This document shows, piece after piece, positions 17,652-27,037 of a stretch of DNA of 64,000 nt; position 1 is the stretch's first letter; each line of letters starts with the position of its first letter. The notes under the pieces were generated by a model. That model was given only the letters and a program-made list of their open reading frames with translations, was not told the origin of the DNA and did not search any database. This stretch comes from Pseudomonas sp. (GTDB lineage Bacteria > Pseudomonadota > Gammaproteobacteria > Pseudomonadales > Pseudomonadaceae): positions 78,985 to 142,984 of the forward strand of contig NZ_JAUXMX010000050.1 of assembly GCF_030683065.1 (NCBI RefSeq). Direction: 5' to 3'. A program made the position numbers and the translations under genes.

Positions 17652-18430
17652 TCGGCGTAACCCGGCATCTGCTGGTCGAGCTTGCGCAGCAACGCCGGCC
17701 AAGGCAGCGCACCACCCATGCCCTGAGGGCTCTTCATCACCCCGGCGACCATCGCCCTAGCACCGTCGAGAATCGGCTGGGGGATATGAATCAGCTCCGC
17801 GCCGCCACTCTGCGCCATCACCTGGATTTCGCAGGCACGCTGCAGAATGAACATCATCAAAAAGGCATCGGCGATGCTGCCGGCAGCAGTAAGCAGGCCG
17901 TGATTGGGCAGGATCATGAAATTCTTCTCGCCGAGATCCTGCTGCAGGCGGGCCTTCTCGTCGTGGTTCAGGGCCACGCCTTCGTAACCGTGGTAGGCCA
18001 GGCTGGCGAGCACGAACAACGACTGTTGCGACAGTGGTAACAGGCCCTGCTTCTGTGCCGACACGGCAATTCCCGCAGCGGTGTGGATGTGCAGCACGCA
18101 GGCGACATCGTGACGCACCTCGTGAACGGCACTGTGGATGGTGTAGCCGGCGGGGTTGATGTCGAACGGACTGTCCATCAGCTTGTTGCCGGCCAGGTCG
18201 ATCTTCACCAGGCTCGAGGCCGTGATCTCGTGGAACATCAGCCCGTAGGGGTTGATCAGGAACTCTTCGCTGCCCGGCACCTTGGCCGATATGTGGGTGA
18301 AAATCAGGTCGTCCCAGCCGTAGAGGGCAATCAGTCGGTAGCAGGCAGCCAGGTCGACCCGGGCCTGCCATTCGGCAGCGGAAACCTGATTCTTTAGATT
18401 GAGACTGGGCAGAGCATGGGCAACAGTCAC
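17648..18430 (-). CDS. Class II aldolase/adducin family protein
   Basis: With the GTG at 18430 this is a 260-residue protein; an upstream start at 18490 would add 20 residues without clear family similarity. Zinc-ligand histidines are in VLHIHTAAG and the late NHGLLTAAG motif. The domain covers most of the length (GWDDLIFTHISAKVPG to RACEIQVMAQ). Family members are L-fuculose/ribulose phosphate aldolases or dehydratase-like enzymes; the substrate here is unknown. It is first in the operon with the alpha/beta hydrolase and the DUF1569 gene. Confidence 0.8.
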   Translation of the reverse strand: MTVAHALPSLNLKNQVSAAEWQARVDLAACYRLIALYGWDDLIFTHISAKVPGSEEFLINPYGLMFHEITASSLVKIDLAGNKLMDSPFDINPAGYTIHSAVHEVRHDVACVLHIHTAAGIAVSAQKQGLLPLSQQSLFVLASLAYHGYEGVALNHDEKARLQQDLGEKNFMILPNHGLLTAAGSIADAFLMMFILQRACEIQVMAQSGGAELIHIPQPILDGARAMVAGVMKSPQGMGGALPWPALLRKLDQQMPGYAE

Positions 18431-18682
18431 GGCAAACACCTCGGCACGTATTGTTATCAGTGCCAATGAGTCTAGCGAGGGATGCAGCAAAGGTGAGTCG
18501 CTCTGGCGGCCAGCGTGGTGGCCTTACGAGTCAAACCCGTTCGCACTATTGCCGTGCGTAGGGCTGCTTGGTAGCGAATCGACAGCCCGCCAGCTTTTGC
18601 GCCACGCCGACCAACCCTGGTCGAGTGACGCCCCGCTGCCCGCAGGTTGCTCCAGATCGAGGGCCGCAGCGCCCGGACTGTA

Positions 18683-19135
18683 TCAGGCCTTCAGCGCCGC
18701 CATGAACGTGGCCAGCCAGGGCTCAGCGTCGCTTTCTGGGGTGACGCTTTCACTGCTGTCCAGGCGCAACATCGGCTGCACCTCGTGAATGCCCAGCTCG
18801 GCAAACAGCTCGCGAACCAGCTCGCCACCACCGCAGAACGTATCACCATAGCTGGAATCACCCAGGCCAATCACCCCGCCAGGCAGACCGCTCCACGCGG
18901 GCAAGTGATCACGAATGGCGAAATACAAAGGCTGCAGATTTTCTGGCAGCTCGCCCATACCGGTGGTCGACGTCACTGCCAGAAAGGCGGCCGGGGCAAA
19001 CGCCTGTAGATCGGCCAGACTGGCGCGGGGGTTGTGCCAGGTTTCGAAACCGGCCTGTTTCAACAACTGCTCGGCATGCCGGGCGACTTCCTCGGCAGTG
19101 CCGTAGACTGAGCCGGAAAGAATGGCGACTTTCAT
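18683..19135 (-). CDS. Flavodoxin (MioC-like)
   Basis: This 150-residue single-domain protein starts with the flavodoxin P-loop pattern SGSVYGTAEEVA and has the FMN loops STTGMGELPENLQP and GLGDSSYGDTFC. It should carry FMN and transfer single electrons in the cytoplasm. Small flavodoxins of this type in gamma-proteobacteria are often named MioC, but the redox partner is unknown. It is divergent from the LOV gene, with the two starts 113 bases apart. Confidence 0.85.
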   Translation of the reverse strand: MKVAILSGSVYGTAEEVARHAEQLLKQAGFETWHNPRASLADLQAFAPAAFLAVTSTTGMGELPENLQPLYFAIRDHLPAWSGLPGGVIGLGDSSYGDTFCGGGELVRELFAELGIHEVQPMLRLDSSESVTPESDAEPWLATFMAALKA

Positions 19136-19248
19136 AAATAACTCCGATACATGTGGAACACAGCCTTAAACTGGCTGGCATTATGCCGCAAGTAGACAGC
19201 GCGCCCGGATGTTTTAGAATGCAGCGGACAGAGCCCAGGAATCGCCTC

Positions 19249-19707
19249 ATGATCAATGCCAAACTGCTGCAACTGGTGATCAACGCTTCGAACGACGGCA
19301 TAGTGGTTGCCGAAAAAGAGGGCGATGACAACATCCTCATCTATGCCAACCCTGCCTTTGAAAGGCTGACCGGTTATGCCAGCGAAGATATTCTGTATCA
19401 GGATTGCCGCTTCCTGCAGGCCGGCGACCGTGATCAGCCAGGCCTGACCACTATTCGCGAAGCGGTAAAAAAACACCTACCCAGCCGGCAAATTATTCGC
19501 AACTACCGCAAGGACGGCAGTGCATTCTGGAACGAATTGTCGATCACGCCGGTGTTCAACGAAGGTGATCAGCTGACCTACTACATCGGCATCCAGAAAA
19601 ATGTCACCGAACAAGTAGAAGCCCAGGAACGGGTCAAGGAATTGGAGGCCGAACTGGCGACGCTACGCGCGGAACTGGCGCAGCTGAAAACCCGACCACA
19701 GGCATAA
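19249..19707 (+). CDS. Short LOV blue-light photoreceptor
   Basis: The ATG at 19249 gives 152 residues; an upstream in-frame ATG adds 32 residues unlike the family. The LOV core contains the photoactive motif QDCRFLQ with Cys53, the same residue number as in P. putida PpSB1-LOV, and FMN-contacting RNYRKDGSAFWNELSI and GIQKNVT. A charged C-terminal helix (about 122-148, heptad-like) should mediate dimerisation. There is no effector domain, as in other Pseudomonas short LOV proteins. It is divergent from a flavodoxin gene. Confidence 0.9.
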   Translation: MINAKLLQLVINASNDGIVVAEKEGDDNILIYANPAFERLTGYASEDILYQDCRFLQAGDRDQPGLTTIREAVKKHLPSRQIIRNYRKDGSAFWNELSITPVFNEGDQLTYYIGIQKNVTEQVEAQERVKELEAELATLRAELAQLKTRPQA

Positions 19708-19758
19708 ACCTATTTCATTCCATGCTGTCTCAAAGGGGTCAACCCTTTCGGGCAGAGT

Positions 19759-20379
19759 ATGACCATGCATGACCAGCCACTACTCACGCAGGCTGAACTG
19801 GACTTTATTCAGCACCTGCATAAAAAGCCTGCGGCAAGTAAACGCAAGCCTGCGCCAGCGCCTAACCTACTGCTCGATGCTGGCGTGCAGCTCAAAGAAC
19901 TGCTCGCCTACTGTGCAGCCAACGAGCAACTGACCATTGAGGCGCACATCGCCAATCAGCGGCTGACGTTTACAGCGCACTTGGTCGAAGACGCACAGCA
20001 GGTTCAACACCTCGAGCTCGGCACCCCGCAAATTTTCGAGGATGGCCCGGCCAATCGTGCCTGGCGCTTGCCGCTGAATCCGCCTGTTGCATTACGCCAG
20101 CGCAATGGCAAACCAAGTGAGCTGTGGGTACACGAGCTGTCACTCAACGGACTGCTGATCGAAGTCCGCAACAAACGTATCGCCCCTGAACACTTCAATT
20201 TGATCCTGCCACTCGCCGGCCAGAAGCCGATTGCCATTGAAGGCAGCCTGGTACGCAAAGCCTCCGGTGGCCTGCAGGCCTATCGACTCGATCCGCTCGA
20301 CAACCGTGGCAGCGAGCGCTTGCAACAGTTCATTTTCCAGCAACACCGCGCACTTTACCCTCAAGACAGCCAGGGCTAG
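19759..20379 (+). CDS. PilZ-like domain protein
   Basis: This 206-residue protein has a variable N-terminal third with a basic Lys/Pro-rich stretch and a C-terminal beta-barrel region with VHELSLNGLLIEV, which fits the PilZ (D/N)xSxxG signature loosely. An RxxxR motif for cyclic-di-GMP is not obvious (RAWRLPL precedes), so binding is uncertain. A diguanylate cyclase lies 2.3 kb downstream on the same strand. It stands alone with its own start near a purine-rich site. Confidence 0.55.
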   Translation: MTMHDQPLLTQAELDFIQHLHKKPAASKRKPAPAPNLLLDAGVQLKELLAYCAANEQLTIEAHIANQRLTFTAHLVEDAQQVQHLELGTPQIFEDGPANRAWRLPLNPPVALRQRNGKPSELWVHELSLNGLLIEVRNKRIAPEHFNLILPLAGQKPIAIEGSLVRKASGGLQAYRLDPLDNRGSERLQQFIFQQHRALYPQDSQG

Positions 20380-20652
20380 CGGGCTCTTGATGCCCCAAGA
20401 TGCCGGGCTGCTCTGCTCCGGCCTATTCCACCGTTATGGTGATGAAGAGCCTGACGCGCAACCCACCGCCTGCATGCCTTAGCCACGACAAACAGCGCTA
20501 GCTGCGGCCGGGCGTGCCTGAAAATACGCGCTATCGGACGAACGCAGGGCATCGATCACACCCAGGATTGGCCGAAGCGAGTAGAATGCGCGCCCGTTGC
20601 GCTGGGAGCGTGTTACGGGCACACAAGGACACAGTCACCGAGGAGTTTTATC

Positions 20653-21273
20653 TTGCGCCGACTAATCACCCTGGCCACCTGCCTGCTGCTTGGCGCCTGC
20701 GCCGGTAACCCGCAGTCGACCGATGAACACGCCGTGCGCTCAGCGCAGGGGCCGATTGCCAAAAGCAATCTCGAAGCCATCCATAATGTCCAGGCGATCC
20801 CCCTGCCAATGAATCCCGGCCTGTCGCTGCCTGCCTGGCAGATCGGTGCCGAGCAACCGCGTGTGGACTTCGGCAGCTCGATCTCCAATTACCGCGTGTT
20901 CTCTCTGCACCTGAAAAAGGGCGAGCGCTATGCACTCAACGTCAATTCGCTATGCCATAACGCTTGCCTGGACTTCAACAAGTTCGCCCTGAAGCCGCGT
21001 GCGCTGCTGCTCGATGCTTACGGCACGGTGATCGCCAGCCAACCCTCACGCGCGAGTGCCGTGGTTGGCCAGATCAGCATGGGCTGGGATGGCGAAGCAC
21101 CGGAAGATGGTACGTACTACCTGCTGGTCGCCGCCGACAATGAAGACATCGGCAAAACCATCGTGATCGATAATATCTGGATCAACAACTCACCGCTGAT
21201 GGCGGTAAAGGTCGACATGCTCAGTGCACCTTTCGGCCAGATCAACGCCTTTTCGACGCCTACGGACGAATAA
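20653..21273 (+). CDS. Lipoprotein of unknown function (MalM-like)
   Basis: A TTG start preceded by GAGGAG gives a 206-residue lipoprotein: signal peptide and lipobox LGACAG with Cys18. The mature protein has a beta-sandwich-like composition with RVFSLHLKKGERYALNV and DGTYYLLVAADNEDIG, reminiscent of MalM/YceB-type envelope proteins. I do not recognise a defined function. Two cysteines (residues about 98 and 102, CHNAC) could form a disulfide in the periplasm. Confidence 0.6.
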   Translation: MRRLITLATCLLLGACAGNPQSTDEHAVRSAQGPIAKSNLEAIHNVQAIPLPMNPGLSLPAWQIGAEQPRVDFGSSISNYRVFSLHLKKGERYALNVNSLCHNACLDFNKFALKPRALLLDAYGTVIASQPSRASAVVGQISMGWDGEAPEDGTYYLLVAADNEDIGKTIVIDNIWINNSPLMAVKVDMLSAPFGQINAFSTPTDE

Positions 21274-21444
21274 AAGCAGCGACTGCCGGCTCGATGACCA
21301 GCAAAGCCAAGATCCACCTCGCCGACACGGATTCACGCCTAACCGGCGGCTTATTGATCAGAAGCAATGCACGTTGCGCACAACACCTTAGCCTGTAGCG
21401 ACCACCCCCAACGGGTCTACACCGTCGTAACGCGCGAGGTTCAT

Positions 21445-21771
21445 ATGAGTATCACGTCCGCCAGCATCTGCGAGGCCGCTGACCAACTGCAGGGCTTTGT
21501 CGGCTTCAATGCCAGAACCGACCACTACATCGTGCGCTTCAGCGAGGACTCGTTCGGCCTGGATGTGCCAGAGGGCAGCATCACCCCGAGCTGCGAGTTC
21601 GTCTGGTGCACCGGCCCGGATCAACTGATGACCCTCAAGCGCGAGCGCATCCAATTGCTCCTCGATTTGCGCATCGACGAACGACTGAATATCGGCGAGC
21701 CCTTGCGGGTGTACATGCACCGCCAGGATCTACCCGAGATCACTGCCGAGCGCCTGCTTCGCCACGCCTGA
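21445..21771 (+). CDS. Conserved hypothetical protein, 108 residues
   Basis: The ATG at 21445 follows GCGAGGTTCAT and gives a 108-residue soluble protein (MSITSASICE...RLLRHA). A 26-residue upstream extension is possible but lacks a ribosome-binding site. Alternating beta pattern (YIVRFSEDSFGLDVPEG) suggests a small barrel-like fold. I know no function and no operon partner is evident. Confidence 0.55.
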   Translation: MSITSASICEAADQLQGFVGFNARTDHYIVRFSEDSFGLDVPEGSITPSCEFVWCTGPDQLMTLKRERIQLLLDLRIDERLNIGEPLRVYMHRQDLPEITAERLLRHA

Positions 21772-21951
21772 CGTCATGACGGCCACCCAATAGCGACAAA
21801 CGGCCCAGGCCACGCGGCCTCACGGTACAACTGCCCAGCTATTGCTTAGCCATGAGCGTAGACTTCGAGCCAGGCAGGACAATGGGAGGTGACCATGACT
21901 GAACGCTGCTCCGCACATCATTCAATCGCTATCTAGACCCAGGTGAAGATC

Positions 21952-22083
21952 ATGAGCAAAGGCATGGACTCAAAGAAACAAACCAAAAAGAAACCGCTTC
22001 AAACTGCGCAAGAAAAGCGCATGACGAAAAAAGGCAAGCAGGCCGATAAAAACCTGCTCGGCAGTCACCCCACCAGCGCCTGA
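21952..22083 (+). CDS. Small basic Lys-rich protein, 43 residues
   Basis: The ATG at 21952 follows AGGTGAAGATC and encodes 43 residues beginning MSKGMDSKKQTKKKP, about a third Lys or Arg. Similar tiny basic proteins are common in pseudomonads but have no known role that I can name; nucleic-acid binding is a guess from charge. The good ribosome-binding site and biased composition support translation. Confidence 0.6.
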   Translation: MSKGMDSKKQTKKKPLQTAQEKRMTKKGKQADKNLLGSHPTSA

Positions 22084-22166
22084 TGAACTCGCCCAGCAGC
22101 CGGCCAATGCCCTGCTGCTGGGCCACCGGATCGCCCCCGCCATTCTCGACAAACGACTTACCCTGC

Positions 22167-22571
22167 ATGTCCGACCTGAACTGCCGTGCCTTGCCCGCCC
22201 CACTGCTACCGCTGGCGGATGCGTTTTATCGTGCGCATCACTCACCCATGCGCACGGACCGCCAGGCCCAGGTTTGGGTCACGCAACACACAACGATTGT
22301 CGCCGCCTTGTGCCTACGACCAATCGCAGAAGGGTACTGGCTGAACAGCCTGTTCGTGGCCCCCACCTGGCGCGGCCAAGGTCTGGCGCGGCAATTGATC
22401 GAGCAAGCCCTGGCGCATGCCAACAAGCCTGTCTGGCTATTCTGTCATCCCGAACTGCTCAGCTTTTATGCAAATCTGGGCTTTGCGCCCTGCGCCAGTC
22501 TCCCCGCAGCGCTCGCCGAGCGACTGGTACGCTATCAGCGCACAAAAGACCTGATTGCCTTGTATCGCTAA
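22167..22571 (+). CDS. GNAT family N-acetyltransferase
   Basis: Starting at the ATG at 22167 gives 134 residues of a GNAT fold. Motif A is LNSLFVAPTWRGQGLARQLIEQAL, with the pyrophosphate loop WRGQGLA, followed by the FYANLGF motif of the beta6-beta7 region. It transfers acetyl from acetyl-CoA to an unknown amine. An upstream in-frame ATG at 22083 would add an unrelated 28-residue Pro/Ser-rich leader and is less likely. Confidence 0.75.
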   Translation: MSDLNCRALPAPLLPLADAFYRAHHSPMRTDRQAQVWVTQHTTIVAALCLRPIAEGYWLNSLFVAPTWRGQGLARQLIEQALAHANKPVWLFCHPELLSFYANLGFAPCASLPAALAERLVRYQRTKDLIALYR

Positions 22572-22706
22572 CAGGCCAATGCTGCTCGCCTCGGTAGCGC
22601 TATCCATCAGCTCGGCGTAAATGCTGGCACTTTGTTCATCTTCTGCCCTTGCCAGGGTCAAGCAAAGCTCTGCATTCTTACTCCATCAAAACGACAAGAG
22701 CCCTTC

Positions 22707-23750
22707 ATGGCCAGACTCATTCGGCGAATGCTCAAGCGGCTACGCAACGACTTCCAGCTTTCCATCATTACCCTGATGAGCTTCTTCGGCATCATGGGCA
22801 TCTCGCCCTATGCGGTGTACCGGCTGACCGAAGGTAATTATCTGGTCGCCGCCGCCGACACCACTATCGTATTTTCCACCATCTGCGCCGTGCTCTATGC
22901 CTGGCGCACCGGCGACACGGTCAAGCCCGGCATTTACCTGGCGATTATTTTCTCGCTAGGCTCGACGCTGATTGCCATCAACCTGGGGGTCAACGGACTG
23001 TTCTGGATCTACCCTCTGATCCTGTTCAATTTTTTCATGGTCTCCCCTGGGAAAGCCATGGTGGCCACCGTACTGGTGCTGTCGAGCCTGGTTGGCTATG
23101 CACTGGTAGTGCCGGGCACGGTATTCGAGAGCAGCTACCAGATGGTGTCGTTCCTGGTCACCGGCATGCTGGCCAGCATCCTGACCTTTATCTTCGCCCT
23201 GCGCACACGCCGCCAACGCGACCAATTGCAAATCCTGGCGATCCTGGATCCATTGACCGGCGCGCGCAATCGCCGGGCAATGAATGAAGAACTTAAAATT
23301 GCCGTCTCCACCCATCGCCGGCACGGCAATAACTATGGAATCCTGGTGATGGACCTGGATCATTTCAAAAAGATCAACGACCGGTTTGGCCACCAGGCTG
23401 GCGACCAGGTGCTAGTAGACTTAGTCGAGCTGATCAAATGCTGCTCCCGCCAGGAAGATCGCCTGTTTCGCTTTGGCGGCGAAGAGTTTCTGCTGCTCTT
23501 GCCCGGCACCGACGAAGTCAGTCTGAAAGCCGCAGCGGCTAATCTGCAACAGCACATCGGTGCAGGCCTGAAAAGTCCTGGCGGCCCTGTGACGGCCTCG
23601 ATCGGCGGCGCCATTCTGGGTAACGGCGAGGATTGGCAATCCTGGCTGGGGCGCGCCGACCGATGCCTGTATCAAGCTAAAAGCGCTGGGCGCAACTGCA
23701 CCATCATCGATGACATACAACACCATCAAGAACGCCTGCCTACACCATAG
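22707..23750 (+). CDS. Diguanylate cyclase with six-helix membrane domain
   Basis: From the ATG at 22707 the protein is 347 residues: about six membrane helices (residues 17-175), then a GGDEF domain. The active site is GGEEF, and an allosteric I-site RxxD (RQED) lies exactly five residues upstream of it. It should synthesise cyclic-di-GMP at the inner membrane with product inhibition. The N-terminal membrane sensor is of unknown ligand. No adjacent phosphodiesterase is seen, although a PilZ-like gene is about 2.3 kb upstream. Confidence 0.9.
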   Translation: MARLIRRMLKRLRNDFQLSIITLMSFFGIMGISPYAVYRLTEGNYLVAAADTTIVFSTICAVLYAWRTGDTVKPGIYLAIIFSLGSTLIAINLGVNGLFWIYPLILFNFFMVSPGKAMVATVLVLSSLVGYALVVPGTVFESSYQMVSFLVTGMLASILTFIFALRTRRQRDQLQILAILDPLTGARNRRAMNEELKIAVSTHRRHGNNYGILVMDLDHFKKINDRFGHQAGDQVLVDLVELIKCCSRQEDRLFRFGGEEFLLLLPGTDEVSLKAAAANLQQHIGAGLKSPGGPVTASIGGAILGNGEDWQSWLGRADRCLYQAKSAGRNCTIIDDIQHHQERLPTP

Positions 23751-23883
23751 CCAGGGCCCTGGCGGTGAACATAAGCGAAGCCGGCGTGGCACTTTCGCAA
23801 TTAGACACACATAACCCGCCAGCAGCTGTAACAACTCTGCCGAGGGCAAGTCTATTGAACACATCACCGTACAGAGAACAGCC

Positions 23884-24390
23884 ATGAAACGTCGTTCATT
23901 CCTCCAGGGCCTGATCTTGCTGCCAAGCCTACCGCTACTCGCCAGCCATGCACCGCTCAGCCAGGCCGCAACTGTCGTGCCGCTGGACAAAGCACATGGC
24001 GCGTGGCGTGAACTGCTGTCGCCAGAAGCCTATGCGGTGCTATTCGAAGAGGACACCGAGCGGCCAGGCAGCAGCCCACTCAACCAGGAAAAGCGCGCCG
24101 GCACCTACCTCTGCGCCGCCTGCTACCTGCCGCTGTTCGCCAGCCAGGACAAATATGAAAGCGGTACCGGCTGGCCCAGCTTTACCCAACCGATTGCCGG
24201 CCATATGGGCACCAAGCGCGACTTCAAGTTGATATTCCCGCGCACCGAATACCACTGCGCCCGCTGCGGCGGGCATCAGGGCCATGTCTTCGATGACGGC
24301 CCGAAACCGCGCGGCGAACGCTGGTGCAACAACGGCGTGGCCTTGCGCTTTATCCCCCAAGGCCACGCTTTACCTGAGCTGCGGAGCTGA
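23884..24390 (+). CDS. msrB: Exported methionine-R-sulfoxide reductase MsrB
   Basis: This 168-residue protein begins with a twin-arginine-like signal (KRRSFLQG then a hydrophobic stretch, cleavage near AQA at 28). The MsrB domain has zinc Cys pairs CAAC and CARC, the motif YESGTGWPSF and catalytic Cys in ERWCNNGVALRF (commonly RYCxNS). It repairs the R-epimer of oxidised methionine, here in the periplasm. msrA follows two bases later, so the two form an exported repair pair. Confidence 0.9.
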   Translation: MKRRSFLQGLILLPSLPLLASHAPLSQAATVVPLDKAHGAWRELLSPEAYAVLFEEDTERPGSSPLNQEKRAGTYLCAACYLPLFASQDKYESGTGWPSFTQPIAGHMGTKRDFKLIFPRTEYHCARCGGHQGHVFDDGPKPRGERWCNNGVALRFIPQGHALPELRS

Positions 24391-24392
24391 AC

Positions 24393-25055
24393 ATGACTGC
24401 TATCACCTCTACCTGGCGCAGCCACCTGCTGGCCAGCAGCATTGTTGCTCTGGGCGGCCTACTGGTGGCCTGTGAACCCACCGCCGCACAGGCGCCGCAG
24501 CAACAAGCCAGTGCGCCGACGGTGGAGAACCCTGGCGTGGCGATCTTGGCCGGCGGCTGCTTCTGGTGCACCGAATCGGACTTCGACAAGGTACCTGGTG
24601 TGATTGAAACCACCTCGGGCTATATCGGCGGGCATATCGACAACCCCACCTACGAGCAGGTCTCGGCCGGCAGCAGTGGGCATATCGAAGCGGTGCGCGT
24701 GCGCTTCGACCCGAGCAAGACCAGCTACGCCAAACTGCTGGAAGCCTTCTGGCCAACCATCGACCCGGTGACCGCCAACGCCCAGTTCTGCGACCGCGGC
24801 CCGCAGTACCGCAGCGCGATCTTCTATAGCAATGCAGAAGAGCAGCAACAGGCCGAAGCCTCCAAAGCCACTTTGGATAAATCCGGGCGTTTGCCGGCCC
24901 CGGTGGTCACGGAAATCCTCGCCGCCAGCACCTTTTATCCGGCCGAGGACTATCACCAGGACTATTACCAACGTAATCCGCTGCGCTACAACTACTACCG
25001 CAACGGCTGTGGTCGCGACCAACGGCTGGAACAGCTGTGGGGCAAGAAGCAATAA
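24393..25055 (+). CDS. msrA: Exported methionine-S-sulfoxide reductase MsrA
   Basis: This 220-residue protein has a signal ending in VACEP, which could be a lipobox (Cys27), and an MsrA domain with catalytic GGCFWCTESDF, GYIGGH and the FCDRGPQYRSAIFY motif. It starts two bases after msrB and is translationally coupled to it. Together they reduce both epimers of methionine sulfoxide outside the cytoplasm. A distal Cys (NGCGRD) probably resolves the sulfenic acid. Confidence 0.92.
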   Translation: MTAITSTWRSHLLASSIVALGGLLVACEPTAAQAPQQQASAPTVENPGVAILAGGCFWCTESDFDKVPGVIETTSGYIGGHIDNPTYEQVSAGSSGHIEAVRVRFDPSKTSYAKLLEAFWPTIDPVTANAQFCDRGPQYRSAIFYSNAEEQQQAEASKATLDKSGRLPAPVVTEILAASTFYPAEDYHQDYYQRNPLRYNYYRNGCGRDQRLEQLWGKKQ

Positions 25056-25176
25056 AACACACCCATCAGCTGGCCCTCGCGCCAGCTGATGACATTGTAT
25101 TCAGCCGCTGATATGAGGATGCGGCAATCGCCGTATCCGCTATGGTTGGGCCCATACATTGCCCAGTGAGCGCGCC

Positions 25177-25614
25177 ATGGCACCGTTGCAACCCCTGTTC
25201 AAACTCACCTCGCTGATCGCCCTGGGCGGCTGGCTGATGCTGGTCTGCCTGCCGTTCTGGTCCTATACCGATGAGCTGGTGCTGGGCCTCAGCGTGGTAC
25301 TGCTGGCCATCGTCTACAGCTGGCTGCTGTTTGTCGCGATGCGCCAACGCCTCGAACCGGGTAGCGGCAGGCCCGGTTTCTTCAGCCTCGGCGGGGTGCT
25401 CTCACTGCTGCGCCAACCCACGGCCGCGCTGGCGGCCTGGATACATATCCTGGCGTTCGACCTGATGGTCGGCCTGTATATCCGCCACGAAGGCGCCATC
25501 GCGGGCATCAGCCACTGGGCACTGCTGCCCTGCTACGTACTGACCCTGATGTTCGGCCCGTTGGGCTTGCTGGCGTTTCTGGCGCTGCGCTGGGGCATGC
25601 TGATGGCGGCCTGA
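25177..25614 (+). CDS. ABA4-like (DUF4281) membrane protein
   Basis: With the ATG at 25177 this is a 145-residue protein with four membrane helices. The family motif HILAFDLMVGLYI in the third helix and LMFGPLGLLAF in the last match ABA4/DUF4281 proteins. Plant ABA4 is involved in neoxanthin formation; in bacteria the role is unknown. It converges with the minus-strand gene at 25616, leaving one base between stops. Confidence 0.75.
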   Translation: MAPLQPLFKLTSLIALGGWLMLVCLPFWSYTDELVLGLSVVLLAIVYSWLLFVAMRQRLEPGSGRPGFFSLGGVLSLLRQPTAALAAWIHILAFDLMVGLYIRHEGAIAGISHWALLPCYVLTLMFGPLGLLAFLALRWGMLMAA

Positions 25615-25615
25615 A

Positions 25616-25951
25616 CTAGCGGCTGCGCTCGATGTATTCAGTGCTCTGTCCCGGATACTGCTGCACCCGGTAGCCATTAGGGTACTCAATCGTTTGTTTG
25701 ATCGTTCCGCGGCTTTCTATCGATTGACTGCCGTAGCGCTGCTCATGGCGCTGCAGGACGTCGGGTAGGCGCTGCCCGCCATACAGGTTATGGCTTTCGA
25801 TGATCCGGGAGCTGCCGATGCTGCCGCTGGCACCAGGGCTGATGTAAGTCTTCGGCATAACCCGCAGCGTCTGCGGCGCCACCTGCTCGGCATACAGCGG
25901 AGTCACCAGCAGCACTCCCAGCAGACTGACCACATACCTGCACATCGTCAT
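25616..25951 (-). CDS. Small exported protein of unknown function
   Basis: The ATG at 25951 gives 111 residues with a signal peptide (to about residue 22, ending LYA) and a short mature domain rich in Tyr, Ser and Gln (RIIESHNLYGGQRLPDVLQ). A start two codons later is equally possible. I do not recognise the family. It has no operon partner. Confidence 0.55.
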   Translation of the reverse strand: MTMCRYVVSLLGVLLVTPLYAEQVAPQTLRVMPKTYISPGASGSIGSSRIIESHNLYGGQRLPDVLQRHEQRYGSQSIESRGTIKQTIEYPNGYRVQQYPGQSTEYIERSR

Positions 25952-26194
25952 CACAACCTCTGCGCCGTCGGCGCGAAACGAACCTGAAGGTTTGCTGCGG
26001 CATTGATGTGAATGACACCGTGGTCGCACGCAGCTCTGCCGAGGGAGCTACGCCGGCAAGATATTGCTTAAGTCGCTCAGCACACCAGATGCAACGCGAC
26101 TGCAGCGGTCACCCCAAGCATGGCAAGCCAACTGCAGAACAGATGGCTCACTGCGTGTGTCGTGCAGCAAGCCATAAACGCATAGCGCTGATGC

Positions 26195-27037
26195 TTAATT
26201 GCCGGGCAGTTCGATGCGGTCTTCGTGGATCACGATGCGGCCTTGTTTGTACAAGCCGCCGATGGCTTTCTTGAAGTTGCCCTTGCTGACCCGAAACAGC
26301 CCGGCAATTTCTTCAGGCGAACTTTTGTCATTCACCTTGAGTACGCCATCGTGCTCGCGCAACTTGGCCAGGATTTGCTCGCCCAGGCTGCTCGCCGCCT
26401 CCTGCCCAACCGCCTGCAGGCTCAGGCTGATCTTGCCGTCGGAGCGGACTTCCTTGATGAAGCCCTTCTCCTGCATGCCGCTGCGCAGGAACTTGAACAT
26501 TTCGTTCTTATGGATCAGGCCCCAGTGCTTGCCGTTGATGATCGCCTTGAAGCCCATATCGGTGGACTCGACCACCAACAGGTCAACTTCCTGACCGGCC
26601 GTGTAAGTAGCCGGCACGGTGTCCAGGTAACGATCCAGGCGCGCGGTGGCGGTGATACGCTTGCTGCGCTTGTCGACGAATACGTAGACCACGCAGTAGT
26701 CACCAACTTGCAGCGGGCGCTTTTCTTCCGAATGAGGCAATAGCAGATCTTTCGGCAACCCCCAATCGAGGAACAAACCGACGCGGTTGATATCCACCAC
26801 TTTCAGGCTGGCAAATTGACCGACATGGACTTTCGGTGTTTCCGTGGTGGCAATCAGCTTGTCATCACTGTCCAGGTAAATAAATACATTCAGCCAGTCC
26901 TCCACCTCACTTGGCGTGTCTTTGGGGATATAGCGCTTGGGCAGCAATATTTCGCCATCCGCGTCGCCATCCAGATACAGGCCAAAGTCGGTGTGTTTAA
27001 CGACCTGCAAACTATTCATTCGTCCGATTACAGCCAT
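26195..27037 (-). CDS. CvfB family S1-like RNA-binding protein
   Basis: This 280-residue protein contains three S1-like OB-fold regions (about 6-60, 70-125, 145-205) and a C-terminal winged-helix (about 220-278, EIAGLFRVSKGNFKKAIGGLYKQGRI). That order is the CvfB/YitL family, RNA-binding regulators first described as affecting virulence in Staphylococcus. It should act in the cytoplasm on RNA. It is monocistronic. Confidence 0.88.
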   Translation of the reverse strand: MAVIGRMNSLQVVKHTDFGLYLDGDADGEILLPKRYIPKDTPSEVEDWLNVFIYLDSDDKLIATTETPKVHVGQFASLKVVDINRVGLFLDWGLPKDLLLPHSEEKRPLQVGDYCVVYVFVDKRSKRITATARLDRYLDTVPATYTAGQEVDLLVVESTDMGFKAIINGKHWGLIHKNEMFKFLRSGMQEKGFIKEVRSDGKISLSLQAVGQEAASSLGEQILAKLREHDGVLKVNDKSSPEEIAGLFRVSKGNFKKAIGGLYKQGRIVIHEDRIELPGN

